The notes below the pieces were generated by a model, which saw only the letters and a list, made by a program, of their open reading frames with translations, was not told where the DNA came from and ran no database searches. A DNA stretch of 27,128 bases from the IMG/VR virus record IMGVR_UViG_3300017776_000143, positions 1-27,128 of that record; one strand, 5' to 3'. Position 1 is the stretch's first letter. Every line of letters begins with the position of its first letter. This document shows positions 1 to 9,900 of the stretch, one piece after another. Made by a program: the position numbers and the translations under genes. The DNA comes from a virus.

Positions 1-198
1 ATTTGCAGAAGAACTAAGATATGGATAATCATAAACAGATTGAAACATACCGTGAGTATAATTCTTAATGTTCTGTTCAGTAGTCCCACTTACGTAAGTT
101 CCGCTCACGATTGTACCAGTGATGGGGATTGCTTCATGTAATAATGTTTTTGTAGTAACGATATCATTTGTAGATAGTGATTTATAAGTTGTAGCCAT
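1..198 (-). CDS. Phage structural protein, N-terminal fragment (cut by window edge)
   Basis: An open frame begins with ATG at 198 and runs without a stop to the left edge, giving the first 66 residues of a longer protein. The protein starts MATTYKSLSTND and is rich in Thr, Ser and Tyr. It follows the 304-aa gene after a 20-nt gap, in the same direction and with a weak GGA ribosome-binding site at 207-209, so it should belong to the same late operon. From memory this type of N-terminus occurs in structural proteins of marine T4-like phages, but I cannot name the function. The rest of the gene, and any domain that would identify it, lies outside the window. That it is a real gene is well supported by start, spacing and frame; the structural role is inferred from position. 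Confidence 0.72.
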   Translation of the reverse strand, partial: MATTYKSLSTNDIVTTKTLLHEAIPITGTIVSGTYVSGTTEQNIKNYTHGMFQSVYDYPYLSSSAN

Positions 199-218
199 AA
201 TTTAGTTCCATTCCTTTA

Positions 219-1133
219 TTAAACTTTTTTGATATATCTGACAGGTAGTTCGACAGAATATCCGGTTGTAGCACCCATAACTCTGATAATGGTGTCAATT
301 GCTTGATAATTGACAGCATCAATAGTAAGATTAGAAGAGAGTCCTATTTCGTTAAATAGGAAAGTGCTATTTTCTAGGTTATCAGATGCTTTAATTGCGA
401 AACACAATCTAGTGCCTCTTCTTCCTGCGATTGAAGAATCGCCTGTAACGTCGTTCGCCACTATTTCTTTTACATATCCAGAGTTGTTTCCTCCAGAACC
501 CATTGTAAAATAATAAGTTGCAATGTTGTCGTCATCCAAGAACGAGAATGATGCGATATCAGTACCAAGAGCAATAGATCCTAATCTATGATCCATTTGT
601 ACGATATACTGAGTTTCTTTTAAGTCTGGATCGATCTTAACAGTAGAAGTCAGATCAGATGTGTCTAGCCCTTGATCAAAGAAAATAGTAGTATTATTAC
701 TCTCCAACGAAAACCCGTTGATGATTCCGTCAGTGTTTGAACCAATAGAGGTTATAGTATCATCATCCACCGCAATTAAATGCATATCGTAAGTACTGTA
801 TTTTAAGCCTTTACTAGGCAGTCCTTTGTCTTGATTAAGTTTGATTACTGGTAAATATAATAAATTAGATCTAGAGATCGTAATCAATTTACTCTTCATT
901 GTCGATGTATTGTTTGTGAACGCTTCAAGTACGGGAGTCTGTAGGATCTCCAGATCGTAGTATGCAGAGCCACTTGAATGATTCTTGTCATAAAGTCCAT
1001 AATTAATCTCATCGTCACCCAATGCAAACTTTGCGACGTTAAAACTTCCGTCACCCCTTGCTAACCTTTTTCTACCTGTATCTGTTAAAACAGCGTCTAG
1101 GATTATATCCCCAGAATTATCTAAAAAACCCAT
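219..1133 (-). CDS. Virion structural protein with N-terminal GR-LA-DDE motif (304 aa)
   Basis: The 304-residue protein opens with MGFLDNSGDIILDAVLTDTG followed by RKRLARGDGSF and then KFALGDDEINY (residues about 10-46). The same pattern is found at the start of the 342-aa protein at 5898-6926, so the two are likely paralogous in their N-terminal domain. The rest is polar and looks beta-rich, with many Asn, Asp, Thr and Ser and no signal peptide or membrane segment. The start is supported by a GAGGA site at 1141-1145, seven bases upstream of ATG. It is preceded by the longest gap in this half of the operon (57 nt), which holds short repeats. The virion role is inferred from the neighbours and from remembered resemblance to T4-like marine phage proteins. 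Attachment to a tail or neck part through the shared N-terminus is a guess. Confidence 0.8.
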   Translation of the reverse strand: MGFLDNSGDIILDAVLTDTGRKRLARGDGSFNVAKFALGDDEINYGLYDKNHSSGSAYYDLEILQTPVLEAFTNNTSTMKSKLITISRSNLLYLPVIKLNQDKGLPSKGLKYSTYDMHLIAVDDDTITSIGSNTDGIINGFSLESNNTTIFFDQGLDTSDLTSTVKIDPDLKETQYIVQMDHRLGSIALGTDIASFSFLDDDNIATYYFTMGSGGNNSGYVKEIVANDVTGDSSIAGRRGTRLCFAIKASDNLENSTFLFNEIGLSSNLTIDAVNYQAIDTIIRVMGATTGYSVELPVRYIKKV

Positions 1134-1152
1134 ACTTTCTTCCTCATATATG

Positions 1153-1178
1153 TAAATAGTATTTCATCATAAATAGTA
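1153..1178. repeat. Direct repeat TAAATAGTA x2 in intergenic gap
   Basis: The 9-base sequence TAAATAGTA occurs at 1153-1161 and again at 1170-1178 (plus strand), a 17-base period, between the 639-aa and 304-aa genes. The second copy is part of CATAAATAGT, which recurs exactly at 25578-25587 in the gap before the gp25-like gene. It may be a binding or promoter element, but in AT-rich DNA a chance match cannot be excluded. Confidence 0.4.
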
Positions 1179-1195
1179 AAACATTATCATTTATG
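1168..1195 (-). repeat. Imperfect AT-rich palindrome spanning the stop of the 639-aa gene
   Basis: Read on the minus strand, 12 bases (1184-1195) can pair with 12 bases (1168-1179) around a TGTT loop, with one G-T wobble and one A-C mismatch. The outer seven pairs, CATAAAT with ATTTATG, are perfect. The stem includes the TAA stop codon (1191-1193) of the 639-aa gene. No run of T follows on the minus strand, so it is not a standard intrinsic terminator. It could be a weak RNA hairpin that shields the 3' end of the upstream message, or a dyad for a DNA-binding protein. Confidence 0.35.
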
Positions 1196-3110
1196 CTTTA
1201 ATTACCTTATTCTTTTTGAACGTTACGTTAATATCTATCAACTTCCCTGTATTTTTGCTGCGTATACGGAATTTAAACTTACGAAACTTCTCTTCACTAG
1301 AGTCGCTGGATGCTAAGATATTGTCCGTTGAAACACCAATGTCGATGTATTTCCCTTCAGCATCTTCTAGATTTGTCAATGACTCTTTTGGCAATAAGTA
1401 CTGCCTAGGAGATAAACCAATCTTAACGTACTTTTTAAACTTTTTTTCCTTCTGAGACGGTGGTTCGGGCTTTGCCAACGACACAATTCTAATTCTAGGA
1501 TATAGTGTCTCCCCTTCCTTCACCAACACAAACTCGTATATCGGAGATGGATTAGATACAAATCCATTCCTATCTTGAGTCCTAAACATGTAGTAATAAG
1601 TTTGATTTGGAATCACGGTATCTTCGTAAGCAGCAGAATAGGCATCGTGAGATTGAATTACCTTATAGTTTTCGTTTGAAAACTCTTGATACACAACCGG
1701 CTTCTTGTTCAATCTAAAGAACTCAAAATCTGCAGGATCGTCTGACTCGAATATAATCGGTAGCCCTTCTTCTATATTTTGAGCCTTGTACTGATCCTTA
1801 AAGTGTGAAGTGTCCGAAGGGTTAATATAAACGGGTACCTCTGCCCTTTTGTCTACCATCTGGTTAAACATTATCAAGACTTTGTTATCTACGCCTCTAT
1901 AAGTTATTAACTCAACATCAGGGGCAATCGGGGGCGAATCTAATATGAATATACTCTCCTTATAATAAGGCTCTTCGATAAAAACAGCATCCTCTTCAGA
2001 GGTTTTTAGCATGTTGACAACCCTTACATCATAAACGTATTCCTTTCTATAGGCAACCTGTGTATCGAAAAATAAAAATGTTTCTAAATCTGTATAGTTG
2101 AAAAAATAGTGTACACTGTACAGATCTCCCTCATCACTTTGCTTTTCTACCCTAAAAGCGACAGGAAACGCATTACCTATAGGCATGTTTTTGATCATCT
2201 CTTTAGCCTTTACTTTAAAAACCTGTGCTTTTAAAAAAGATTCAAAGTACTCACAAGCAGATTGCTCTTTGGATGGTTCATTGATAACCTTGTCACTTGC
2301 CTCTTCTACGAACGACACGAAGTCATCATATCGATAGACGCAAACTAATGAAGATAAAACTCTTTTTTCTTGCTCACCCAAATAACTAAACTCAGAATTT
2401 AAGTTAAAATCAACCGGCTGAGATGACTTGTTGTCATTTCTGGTTGATACTAGAAAATCTATAAACTCACTATCCAATTCATATTGTTCTAATAGATTGC
2501 AGATCTCAGTTTTTTCAACACCACTCAGTTTAAACTTCGAAAACATAGGAAACATTTCTCTCTTATTATCACTGTCTACGTAGACTTTGGCTACCTCTTT
2601 ATTGATGAATTCTACTCTATTGTATCCGGGTAAAATATTTCTAGACTCTCCAACAACCTGTGTTCGGATACCAGAATCATTAAAGTAGTCTATACTTCTC
2701 TGCCTTTCATTGAAGAAGTCTTTGCTTAATACTCTGTCAGGGCTTTGCTCGTCACCGTTTAATTTATAAGAAGTGAACATTAATTCCCTTATAGACATGT
2801 CAATCATTTCGTTTGTCATCAAAAGCCAAGCATTTAGCGATGGCATTAGGGCAAACAAGTTAGAATTGTGCAATTGTGTAGTCAGGTTTTGATATATAGA
2901 AGCAAAATAGTTGTACTCATAGTCAATATCTGCGTACAACTTTGATCCCATATCTATTTCCATAGTACTGTCAGGATTTTGTGGAGTTTGTTCATTTATC
3001 AGACTCAAATACAAGTCATTCCTTTCGTAAGGAACCATATAACTGTGATTTAAGTTGTATGAAACTCCATTGACTTCTATCAAGTCTTGATTTACTGTAT
3101 AATATTTCAT
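1191..3110 (-). CDS. Uncharacterised virion protein with FN3-like domain (639 aa)
   Basis: I do not recognise the family. The first 300 or so residues are acidic and aromatic-rich, with predicted helical stretches (for example around NAWLLMTNEMIDMSIREL). Residues about 391-533 look like a fibronectin-type-III or other Ig-like domain: a PPIAPDVELITY start, a buried-hydrophobic beta pattern, and an end reading TYYYMFRTQDRNG followed by SNPSPIYEFVLV, typical of the last two FN3 strands. Residues about 555-639 form a Lys-rich tail ending in alternating beta-type sequence. No signal peptide or membrane helix is seen. The ribosome-binding site is weak (GAGAG at 3121-3125, 10 nt from ATG). The gene lies 13 nt after the 924-aa gene, so translation may depend on coupling. 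FN3/Ig domains are common on phage virion surfaces; a baseplate-peripheral or tail decoration role is inferred. Confidence 0.75.
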   Translation of the reverse strand: MKYYTVNQDLIEVNGVSYNLNHSYMVPYERNDLYLSLINEQTPQNPDSTMEIDMGSKLYADIDYEYNYFASIYQNLTTQLHNSNLFALMPSLNAWLLMTNEMIDMSIRELMFTSYKLNGDEQSPDRVLSKDFFNERQRSIDYFNDSGIRTQVVGESRNILPGYNRVEFINKEVAKVYVDSDNKREMFPMFSKFKLSGVEKTEICNLLEQYELDSEFIDFLVSTRNDNKSSQPVDFNLNSEFSYLGEQEKRVLSSLVCVYRYDDFVSFVEEASDKVINEPSKEQSACEYFESFLKAQVFKVKAKEMIKNMPIGNAFPVAFRVEKQSDEGDLYSVHYFFNYTDLETFLFFDTQVAYRKEYVYDVRVVNMLKTSEEDAVFIEEPYYKESIFILDSPPIAPDVELITYRGVDNKVLIMFNQMVDKRAEVPVYINPSDTSHFKDQYKAQNIEEGLPIIFESDDPADFEFFRLNKKPVVYQEFSNENYKVIQSHDAYSAAYEDTVIPNQTYYYMFRTQDRNGFVSNPSPIYEFVLVKEGETLYPRIRIVSLAKPEPPSQKEKKFKKYVKIGLSPRQYLLPKESLTNLEDAEGKYIDIGVSTDNILASSDSSEEKFRKFKFRIRSKNTGKLIDINVTFKKNKVIKA

Positions 3111-3123
3111 TTATTTTTCACTC

Positions 3124-5898
3124 TCAGTCTAACTTTAAATAGAAATATCTAGATAATATTTCCCTATCGGATGTAGATCCTTGCCCTATTTGAATTTTAG
3201 AGTTCTGAAATCTCTTGAATTTGCAGAGAACACCTCCTGTTTGATTGGACACATTGTTTGCAATAGATCTTGCATTTTCAATATCCGTTAACTGTCTCCA
3301 ATCTGGATTCATGTTCTCGTCAAGCCCTGCAAGATAAAAAACCATGAAAGTATTATCTAAAATAAATCTGGATAATGGCATTTGTACTTCAGATCCTTTG
3401 CCGTTTTTTGCATATCTAAAATATTTTTCAGTTGAAAAATGTAATATGGGGTGTGGCTTTTCTGCAACGTTACTGGAATAGTTGAAATTGTAATCAAAAC
3501 TTCTGCTGTTCTTTTCGCCTTGAATAAAACTTTTCCTATCAAGCATGCTATATCCGTCTCGATTAATCAACATTCTCATGACAACATCTTCAATTTTAAC
3601 TTTTTCGAAGAATATGCTTTGTTTGATATCATCTCTTTTTTCTTCAATTTTTTCCAAATCATCGTCAGTTATAATCTCAAGTGTTCCATAGTTTGACTGA
3701 ACAGAATTGAGTAGGTTTTCTCCATTGTCGATACCAGAAGAATATCTCTTCTTTGAAATTTTTGGAATGTCAATTTTTGTATCAATAGAGTCTATTGTAT
3801 TATTCTCTATCGTTCCGCCCATAGTTGTCAAGAAGGATTCAAACATTCCTGAGCCGTTCTTAAGTTCGTTGATCGTGCCATCATAGCCTTCTGGGTTAGT
3901 GTTTAGCAGGGCATTAGACAGCCCGTCATCTACAATGTCTCCTCTTTCTAATATATTGGCAAATATATTTAGATATTTCTTGACTATGTCTTCTGAAGAA
4001 TATGGATCGATCCCAGAAAGAGACGAAGGAGTTGCGAAACCGAGATTCTTTGATTCAATATTGATCGGTACATTATGGTTCTGTTTTTCTAAATCCATTC
4101 TGGCTTCATATTCAGACTCTGATATCGCGACAGTGTCCGGAGGAACAATTGCGACGACACCATATTTGAAAGCATCTGGAGATACACTTATATCCCAAGT
4201 TCTAGTATACGTTAATACTTTGTTTTGGTTTTTTGCGGCATTTGCTGATTCGTTGTTAATCGCTGCTGTGGGAAAGTACCTTCCTGCGGCAAATAAAAGA
4301 TCTTCAATTATTCTTTTCATGTTTTCTAGTTTTCTTCGCTCAAATGTGGATATGTCAGATATGTCCGTAAATCCCTCACTGTTGGCTAGCGAAGAGTACA
4401 GTTTTCCTGTAAGCGCTTTAAACAATTCATCAGTCGCAAATGCTTGCACGAATAACTGATTATCAGGTGGAAAGATTTGTCTTAAATCAGATTGTGCCTG
4501 TGCATTCAGTTCATCTCTCAGTTCATTGTAGTTTTGAGGATTGTTGTGTATATATGTTATCGCCTGATTAAATCTAGATAACAAAGTCTTTACCGGATCT
4601 ATAAACTTTTCTGCATATATAAATATTGGATCTAAGAAGTCAATCTCTAATTTGTAAGTATATTCTCCATCGGTTAAGTTCTCAAAACTTATATCTGACA
4701 CTTCATAGTAAATTATATCATTTGTGAGTTTGGCGGTGGATATCAAAACTTCTGTGTCCTGAAGTGTGGTTACGTCGAAAGAATCTTTTCTGACTCTGTA
4801 CACTCTGGTGCTCAGTACTTCAAAATCTGACAGTACTGCATTTGAATTTGATGTCAGCAGATTATCATATATGAATTTGGCACTAGAGTTTCTTCTACAC
4901 AACTCTCTTATGTTTAGGTAAAAGCGATTGTGTGTTCGAATCTCGCCATCGTCATTATGAACATAGGAAGAGTACATATCACTAGTGATCCCTGAGTTTA
5001 GGGAACTTTGATTGCCAGTAGCCAAAGACACCTGATCTATCACTTGATCATAATCGGATATACGATCAGGGCGAATAATTTCTTGTATTCTCTCTGTTAG
5101 TCTAAAATCCTGAACTTTGCTCGATGCTGCCATACCATCTTCTAAAATACGACACTCGTCAATATCTTTATAGAAAAATTCTATTGTTTCTGAATTTACT
5201 GGTATTTGAACTCCATCTATCAGGGAACTAGCATTAAAAAAGCAAACACTATGCATGTAACAAAACTCTACCTCAGTTTTATTCGTAAAAGATAAATCTT
5301 CTTTTATTATCTTAAAATCATAAAACCTATTCCCATCATCGTCAAAAGTAAAGTCACCATAATTTTTAATCAATTCGTTGCTGTATTCACTGAACATTAT
5401 AGATTTTGTTTCCAACAGTCCGTCACGATAAGCGCTTTTGATATCCAAGTAGTGATCCTCTAAGCCATCTATAAATTGATTGTTTCTGGCGATACTGGTG
5501 GAATTAAAGGCGCCCGAATAGAAACTTAGGAACTCTTCATAAACGATATCAAAATTATTCAAGAAGCCAATACTAGCCTTTTGAGTCATATATTGAAAGA
5601 GTAGGCTCTGCTTTGCTGGGCTTATTCCTATTTTGTTCACCGGATTCCAGTAAGAGTCTAGAAAATCTGCAAAATTTCTAACCCTTTCATCTCTGGAGAA
5701 CACGACAAATAATTGCACGTTGTTCTTGAAAGTGTCGGACAAGAGATAATCGGCAATACCGCTATCATCTTCCACGGTATCATGCACTGATGCATCGATC
5801 ATCACTTGGTACTCTTCGTAGTTACCAGTTGCGGATTCCAAGAAAATGCGATTACATTTAAAACTTGGAACTAAATCGTCTAAAGTACATGCTGCCAT
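3124..5898 (-). CDS. Uncharacterised large virion protein (about 924 aa)
   Basis: The frame extends to a TTG at 5904, but ATG at 5898 is preferred: an excellent GGAGAGGA site (5905-5912) sits six bases upstream of it, while the TTG would abut that site directly. With this start the gene overlaps the stop of the 342-aa gene by one base (TAATG), a classic coupled junction. The protein begins MAACTLDDLVPSF and has no signal peptide. It appears mostly mixed alpha/beta and soluble, with a charged helical stretch at about residues 736-770 (DDDLEKIEEKRDDIKQS) that may form a short coiled coil, and a C-terminal part ending YFYLKLD. I recognise no named family. Its size and place after the giant protein suggest a baseplate or tail component. 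T4 gp7 and gp10 are large wedge proteins in a similar neighbourhood, but I see no sequence evidence of homology. Confidence 0.75.
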   Translation of the reverse strand: MAACTLDDLVPSFKCNRIFLESATGNYEEYQVMIDASVHDTVEDDSGIADYLLSDTFKNNVQLFVVFSRDERVRNFADFLDSYWNPVNKIGISPAKQSLLFQYMTQKASIGFLNNFDIVYEEFLSFYSGAFNSTSIARNNQFIDGLEDHYLDIKSAYRDGLLETKSIMFSEYSNELIKNYGDFTFDDDGNRFYDFKIIKEDLSFTNKTEVEFCYMHSVCFFNASSLIDGVQIPVNSETIEFFYKDIDECRILEDGMAASSKVQDFRLTERIQEIIRPDRISDYDQVIDQVSLATGNQSSLNSGITSDMYSSYVHNDDGEIRTHNRFYLNIRELCRRNSSAKFIYDNLLTSNSNAVLSDFEVLSTRVYRVRKDSFDVTTLQDTEVLISTAKLTNDIIYYEVSDISFENLTDGEYTYKLEIDFLDPIFIYAEKFIDPVKTLLSRFNQAITYIHNNPQNYNELRDELNAQAQSDLRQIFPPDNQLFVQAFATDELFKALTGKLYSSLANSEGFTDISDISTFERRKLENMKRIIEDLLFAAGRYFPTAAINNESANAAKNQNKVLTYTRTWDISVSPDAFKYGVVAIVPPDTVAISESEYEARMDLEKQNHNVPINIESKNLGFATPSSLSGIDPYSSEDIVKKYLNIFANILERGDIVDDGLSNALLNTNPEGYDGTINELKNGSGMFESFLTTMGGTIENNTIDSIDTKIDIPKISKKRYSSGIDNGENLLNSVQSNYGTLEIITDDDLEKIEEKRDDIKQSIFFEKVKIEDVVMRMLINRDGYSMLDRKSFIQGEKNSRSFDYNFNYSSNVAEKPHPILHFSTEKYFRYAKNGKGSEVQMPLSRFILDNTFMVFYLAGLDENMNPDWRQLTDIENARSIANNVSNQTGGVLCKFKRFQNSKIQIGQGSTSDREILSRYFYLKLD

Positions 5899-6926
5899 TA
5901 ACAATCCTCTCCATCATTATCACTAGTATATAGTTCTGTTCCGGGAGTTTGTTGATAATCTTGAGACACAAGATTGCTATCAAATATGTTTCCTCTCTTT
6001 TCTCTAGCAAATATCTTCTCTCTTTTGGTTTTTTCGTCTATGCTGCCATCCATAGATATGTCAAAATAAAACTCTACGAATTTATTGTCTATAGGAGCCT
6101 CTGATATCTGCTCTTCGATCTCTTCTTGATCCAACAATATACCATCGACGATTGGCTGAACTTGTTTCTTGAACATCTTAGGAACCAATATTTCTTTCTT
6201 ATCTTCGTCTTCTGTAATTTCGTATACTTCTAGTGAGAACGAATCATTCAGCAAATCGACATTTGCTTCAGCAATATCTAGAACAATAAAGTCATCTACT
6301 ATTCGAATGAATAAGCCTTCTTCAGACTCGGATATAAATCTATCTGTCTCTGGATCCGAGATACCTTTAAAGTCTTTTCCAGTCAACATAGGCTGAGCAT
6401 TAAGATCTACTTGAATCTGAGGTACACTAATGATCGGCTTTTGGCACATGAATGGCGACGAGCAACTAATATTTGAATCATAAGTCGTTGATCTAGAACT
6501 GTTGAACCTTCCTTCCATAAACTCCACTCTCCATGCCGCAGTATATTGATTTCCTAATTGTGACTTTCCAAGAGGTAGTACTTCTCTCAAGCCATCATAA
6601 TCTTGAAAAACGGATGGATCAGTTTTTAAATCAGTTACATTTGATTCGTGATATGTGTCTCCGATTTTGTCGTGAGTTTGTTTTTTTACTTTCGCCTCTA
6701 AGTCTGTAAAGTTTGTCTGGCATCTTATAGAAGGGGAGTTCTCTTGGATCCTAGGTTCAATATCATTATTGTCCTCTACGATTCCTGCTCTGGCTGCGTC
6801 ATATAATATGTCGTCATCAAAGAAAGCATAATAAACGGGCTTGAATTTGCCTGCTGCTAACTTTTGCCTGCCGTAAGACGACAATTTGAGTTCTAATATT
6901 TCTTCTTTTTTGTTAAAAAACGTCAT
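5898..6926 (-). CDS. Virion structural protein, paralogue of the 304-aa protein at its N-terminus (342 aa)
   Basis: The protein starts MTFFNKKEEILELKLSSYGR, then QKLAAGKFKPVYYAFFDDDI and LYD (residues 1-43). This matches the N-terminal signature of the 304-aa protein at 219-1133: Gly-Arg, then Leu-Ala-x-Gly, then an aromatic strand, then Asp-Asp-acidic and Tyr. The remainder is very acidic, includes a Gln/Glu-rich helix (DQEEIEEQISE) and ends DNDGEDC with a terminal Cys. There is no signal peptide or membrane segment. The start is supported by an AAGGAG site at 6934-6939, seven bases upstream; that site overlaps the TAA stop of the giant gene (6938-6940), so the two are tightly linked in translation. 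Its stop overlaps the ATG of the next gene. A virion role is inferred; the precise position in the particle is unknown. Confidence 0.8.
   Translation of the reverse strand: MTFFNKKEEILELKLSSYGRQKLAAGKFKPVYYAFFDDDILYDAARAGIVEDNNDIEPRIQENSPSIRCQTNFTDLEAKVKKQTHDKIGDTYHESNVTDLKTDPSVFQDYDGLREVLPLGKSQLGNQYTAAWRVEFMEGRFNSSRSTTYDSNISCSSPFMCQKPIISVPQIQVDLNAQPMLTGKDFKGISDPETDRFISESEEGLFIRIVDDFIVLDIAEANVDLLNDSFSLEVYEITEDEDKKEILVPKMFKKQVQPIVDGILLDQEEIEEQISEAPIDNKFVEFYFDISMDGSIDEKTKREKIFAREKRGNIFDSNLVSQDYQQTPGTELYTSDNDGEDC
5905..5912 (-). promoter_or_regulatory. Ribosome-binding site deciding the 924-aa start
   Basis: The minus strand reads GGAGAGGA TTGTTA ATG. The six-base spacing fits the ATG at 5898. 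The upstream TTG at 5904 directly follows the site with no spacing and is therefore an unlikely start. Confidence 0.75.
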
Positions 6927-6937
6927 TTGCTATCTCC

Positions 6938-9900
6938 TTAAAAATCTTTCGGCTTCAGCCTGTCCACGAAACCGGCTAAATTTGGAAAAATACTAACCAA
7001 ATTACTATAAACCACCAGAATGAGTATGTTTTGCTTTGCTCTCTTTACGTAGTTTCTTTTTCTTCTGCTGCTCAATTTGTCCCACTGCTTGTTTCTGTCT
7101 CTCAAGTCATCTTTAATCAATCTCTTGAACTCTACCAATATTGACATTTTGGCATCTCCATAGTTGAACGCATCTTCTTGTTGAGTTTCTTGTGCAGAAA
7201 ATACAGACTCTCCTGTTCTTTCAGGAAGTTCTGATTGGGACGATCCGACTTCTTCGCCGATTGCTTGTACAGCCACGACATCTTCATTCAAAACTGGCTC
7301 TCCGATAAGATCTGCTGTAGAGTAATTACCACTGCCTTGAGTTACATTAGAGCCAGTATTGCCTTCTGTAGGTTTCTGAAGGTGGACATCTACGCTTAAT
7401 CTTACGTTCTCGACTAATGAGAAATAGTCATACGGCCAGTTATACCCAACCGTTGAGTGGTTAGCGATTGGCTTTCCTAAATCTTTATCCATCTTTTCAT
7501 CATATGAGAAATTTCCTCTTTGCTTGACTTTGAATATTCTCCATCTAACTTTCTTAAGAATGTTCATGTTCGGACTAATGTCTTTCAAAGAGCCGAGCAT
7601 TCCTTCTGGAGATAGAACGTGTGTTATAGATTGCTGATCTTCATCAACTTTCTTTACATCTTCTGTTATTACACCCTGCCACAATCCGTTAAGATCGTCT
7701 CTTTCTAGAGTTTTCGTAAACTCAAATACATACATCGGAATTGGTTGCACGTCATAATTAATAAAATCTAAATGTGGAGGGAAGACATATTCTTTCATCT
7801 TTTGAATTTGTCTCATAACTTCTGTATCTTGCGACATTCCATTTTCCAACTTCAAGTTCAAGTACTCTGGAATTCCATCTCTATTCGATATGTACGGTAC
7901 TGCAACGACAGCCTCTTTAACAACCTTAGTCTTAGCAGTAACCCCCATTTTAACCGGCTCTTGGCTAAAACCAACCAGTTCAGCCAGTGATTTAACTGGA
8001 TCAGAATTACTGTGCATAAATTGTCCAGATCTAATGGTTGAGGGATTTTTGGTAATGTTCTTTTCGTTCTGTGGGGCATACTGTGGTAAAGTTTTAAAAT
8101 ATGCTAAACCTCTTTGGACTAAATCGCTAGACGCTGTAGCACCACCACCATTGTATCTAATCGCTCCGCGCACAAATTGTGGCTCAAAATAAGTATACGA
8201 CGAGGTATCTGAAGCCGCTAATGCAGATACTGCTGGATTTTCTGGTATCAGCCCAAATCTTCTAACTTTTGCCTTTCCAACTCTTCTTCCTGATTTGAAT
8301 TTTTTGGAAAAAGGTTTCGTAGCGGTAATTGTTTTGTTAATCCTAATAGCCTCTTCGTTAAGGCTTTTGTCACTTTGAGAGGCTAAGACAGTTCTTCCCC
8401 CAATCAAATCCGACAAAGAAGCCCTAGAAGCGTCTGTCATATTCGTCTTTAAAAGTTTTCCAACAGTTAATTGATTATTATTTTTTTCTAAAATCGAAGA
8501 GATGTAACCCGGTATCAATACTTTGCCACTAGATGCAGAAAAGCAATCAACTTCAACCTGATCGTCAAAAGTTGGAGATTGTTCGCTATAAACTACTCCA
8601 ATCGAGAAATCTGCTAAGAAATCTTCAGGCACTCCAGTGGGATACTCTCCTTGAGAGTATTCTACAGAAGAATAGTTTTTGGTAACAACCAGCAGCGGAG
8701 CATAACTACTAGGACGATCAATTGGGTAATAACTTGCCGCCCATTGCCCTTTGTAGGTGCCCTCAGTTGTAGCAGTAATGTTTAATGATGCCCCAGCCTC
8801 ATCAGCCAGTTTTAGCACTGTGGAGCCTGTAAAGTCTGATGATCCTGTCAATTTTTCCAAAGTGTAGGCTGAAGTATCCTTGAATACATCAAATATTTTA
8901 AAGTTGTTAGCCACAGATCCTGTATTGTCTAAGGTTTGCCCAGAAACACTCTCAACGTCTTCTTCTCTTAATTCTGTATCGATAATTATGTCTGTGTCTG
9001 GGTTGAGAACTTGTATTGCACCACCTTCAACAGCAAACTCGTCAGCCCCAACAAGACGACGTCTATTGATTTGCTTCTTAAAGTATGGGAACAAAGTATT
9101 TTCTGCATTGACATTGTACGAAGAACTAAGCCCTGCGTCATCACAAGACGATACATCTGGCTTGACAACAACATATTTTGGATTAGGAATTGCTAATTCA
9201 GTACCTAACTGTTGATATTCAACAGGCATATCGATCATTTGCATGAAAATTCCCTTTTCTGCTTCTTTGGGAAACTCTCCATATTGATGCCACATACCAA
9301 TTGGATTCAAGACACCGCTAAGTTTATGTACTGTGGACAGTGTAGAATGAACTGAACTCAAAGTATCTGGCTCTTGTCTAGATCCTGAAAGACTAAGTTG
9401 GCTGGTGTATATATCGTCGGAAGTAACATCAGACTCAAATTCAGCATTATATTCTCTATTTAAGTATTTAGAGAAGTCTAATATTGGAGTCTCAAACTTA
9501 GATTCAATAACCCATGAATTTCCTTCTCCTCCAGACTTCACTTGCTTAAATAAATTGAAAGATGCGTCAACTTGCATAGCGTTATCATTGATCGTAAACC
9601 CTTGCGGCCCAAAGGTACCTCTGTCTCCGAAAGATCCAGACTCATGATTCAATTCATATCTTAAAAATTCAATATTTGTATTCTCTATGATCTCGTCTAG
9701 AGTATGTTTTCCTGCTCTTTTTGGGGTAAATGTATAGATAGCCCAAGCCTCTCCGTCATAATAGGGAGGAGTAAATGGCGCATTATACCCATTTGTCGAG
9801 TCATACATCATATAAGTGGTATTATTATTTCCGGTACCTTGCGGAGTACTTCCAGATATTGATCCAAACTCAACAGCAACTCCACCAGCACACGGTGGGC

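Noticed and set aside
1134-1190. T4 late promoter TATAAATA on the coding strand
   Set aside because: Inspection of all intergenic gaps shows no such sequence in the direction of transcription; only the opposite-strand CATAAATA is seen.
3899-4459. 186-aa open frame on the plus strand
   Set aside because: It lies wholly antisense to the 924-aa gene, has no convincing ribosome-binding context, and reads as low-complexity Ser/Phe-rich sequence, as expected of a shadow frame.
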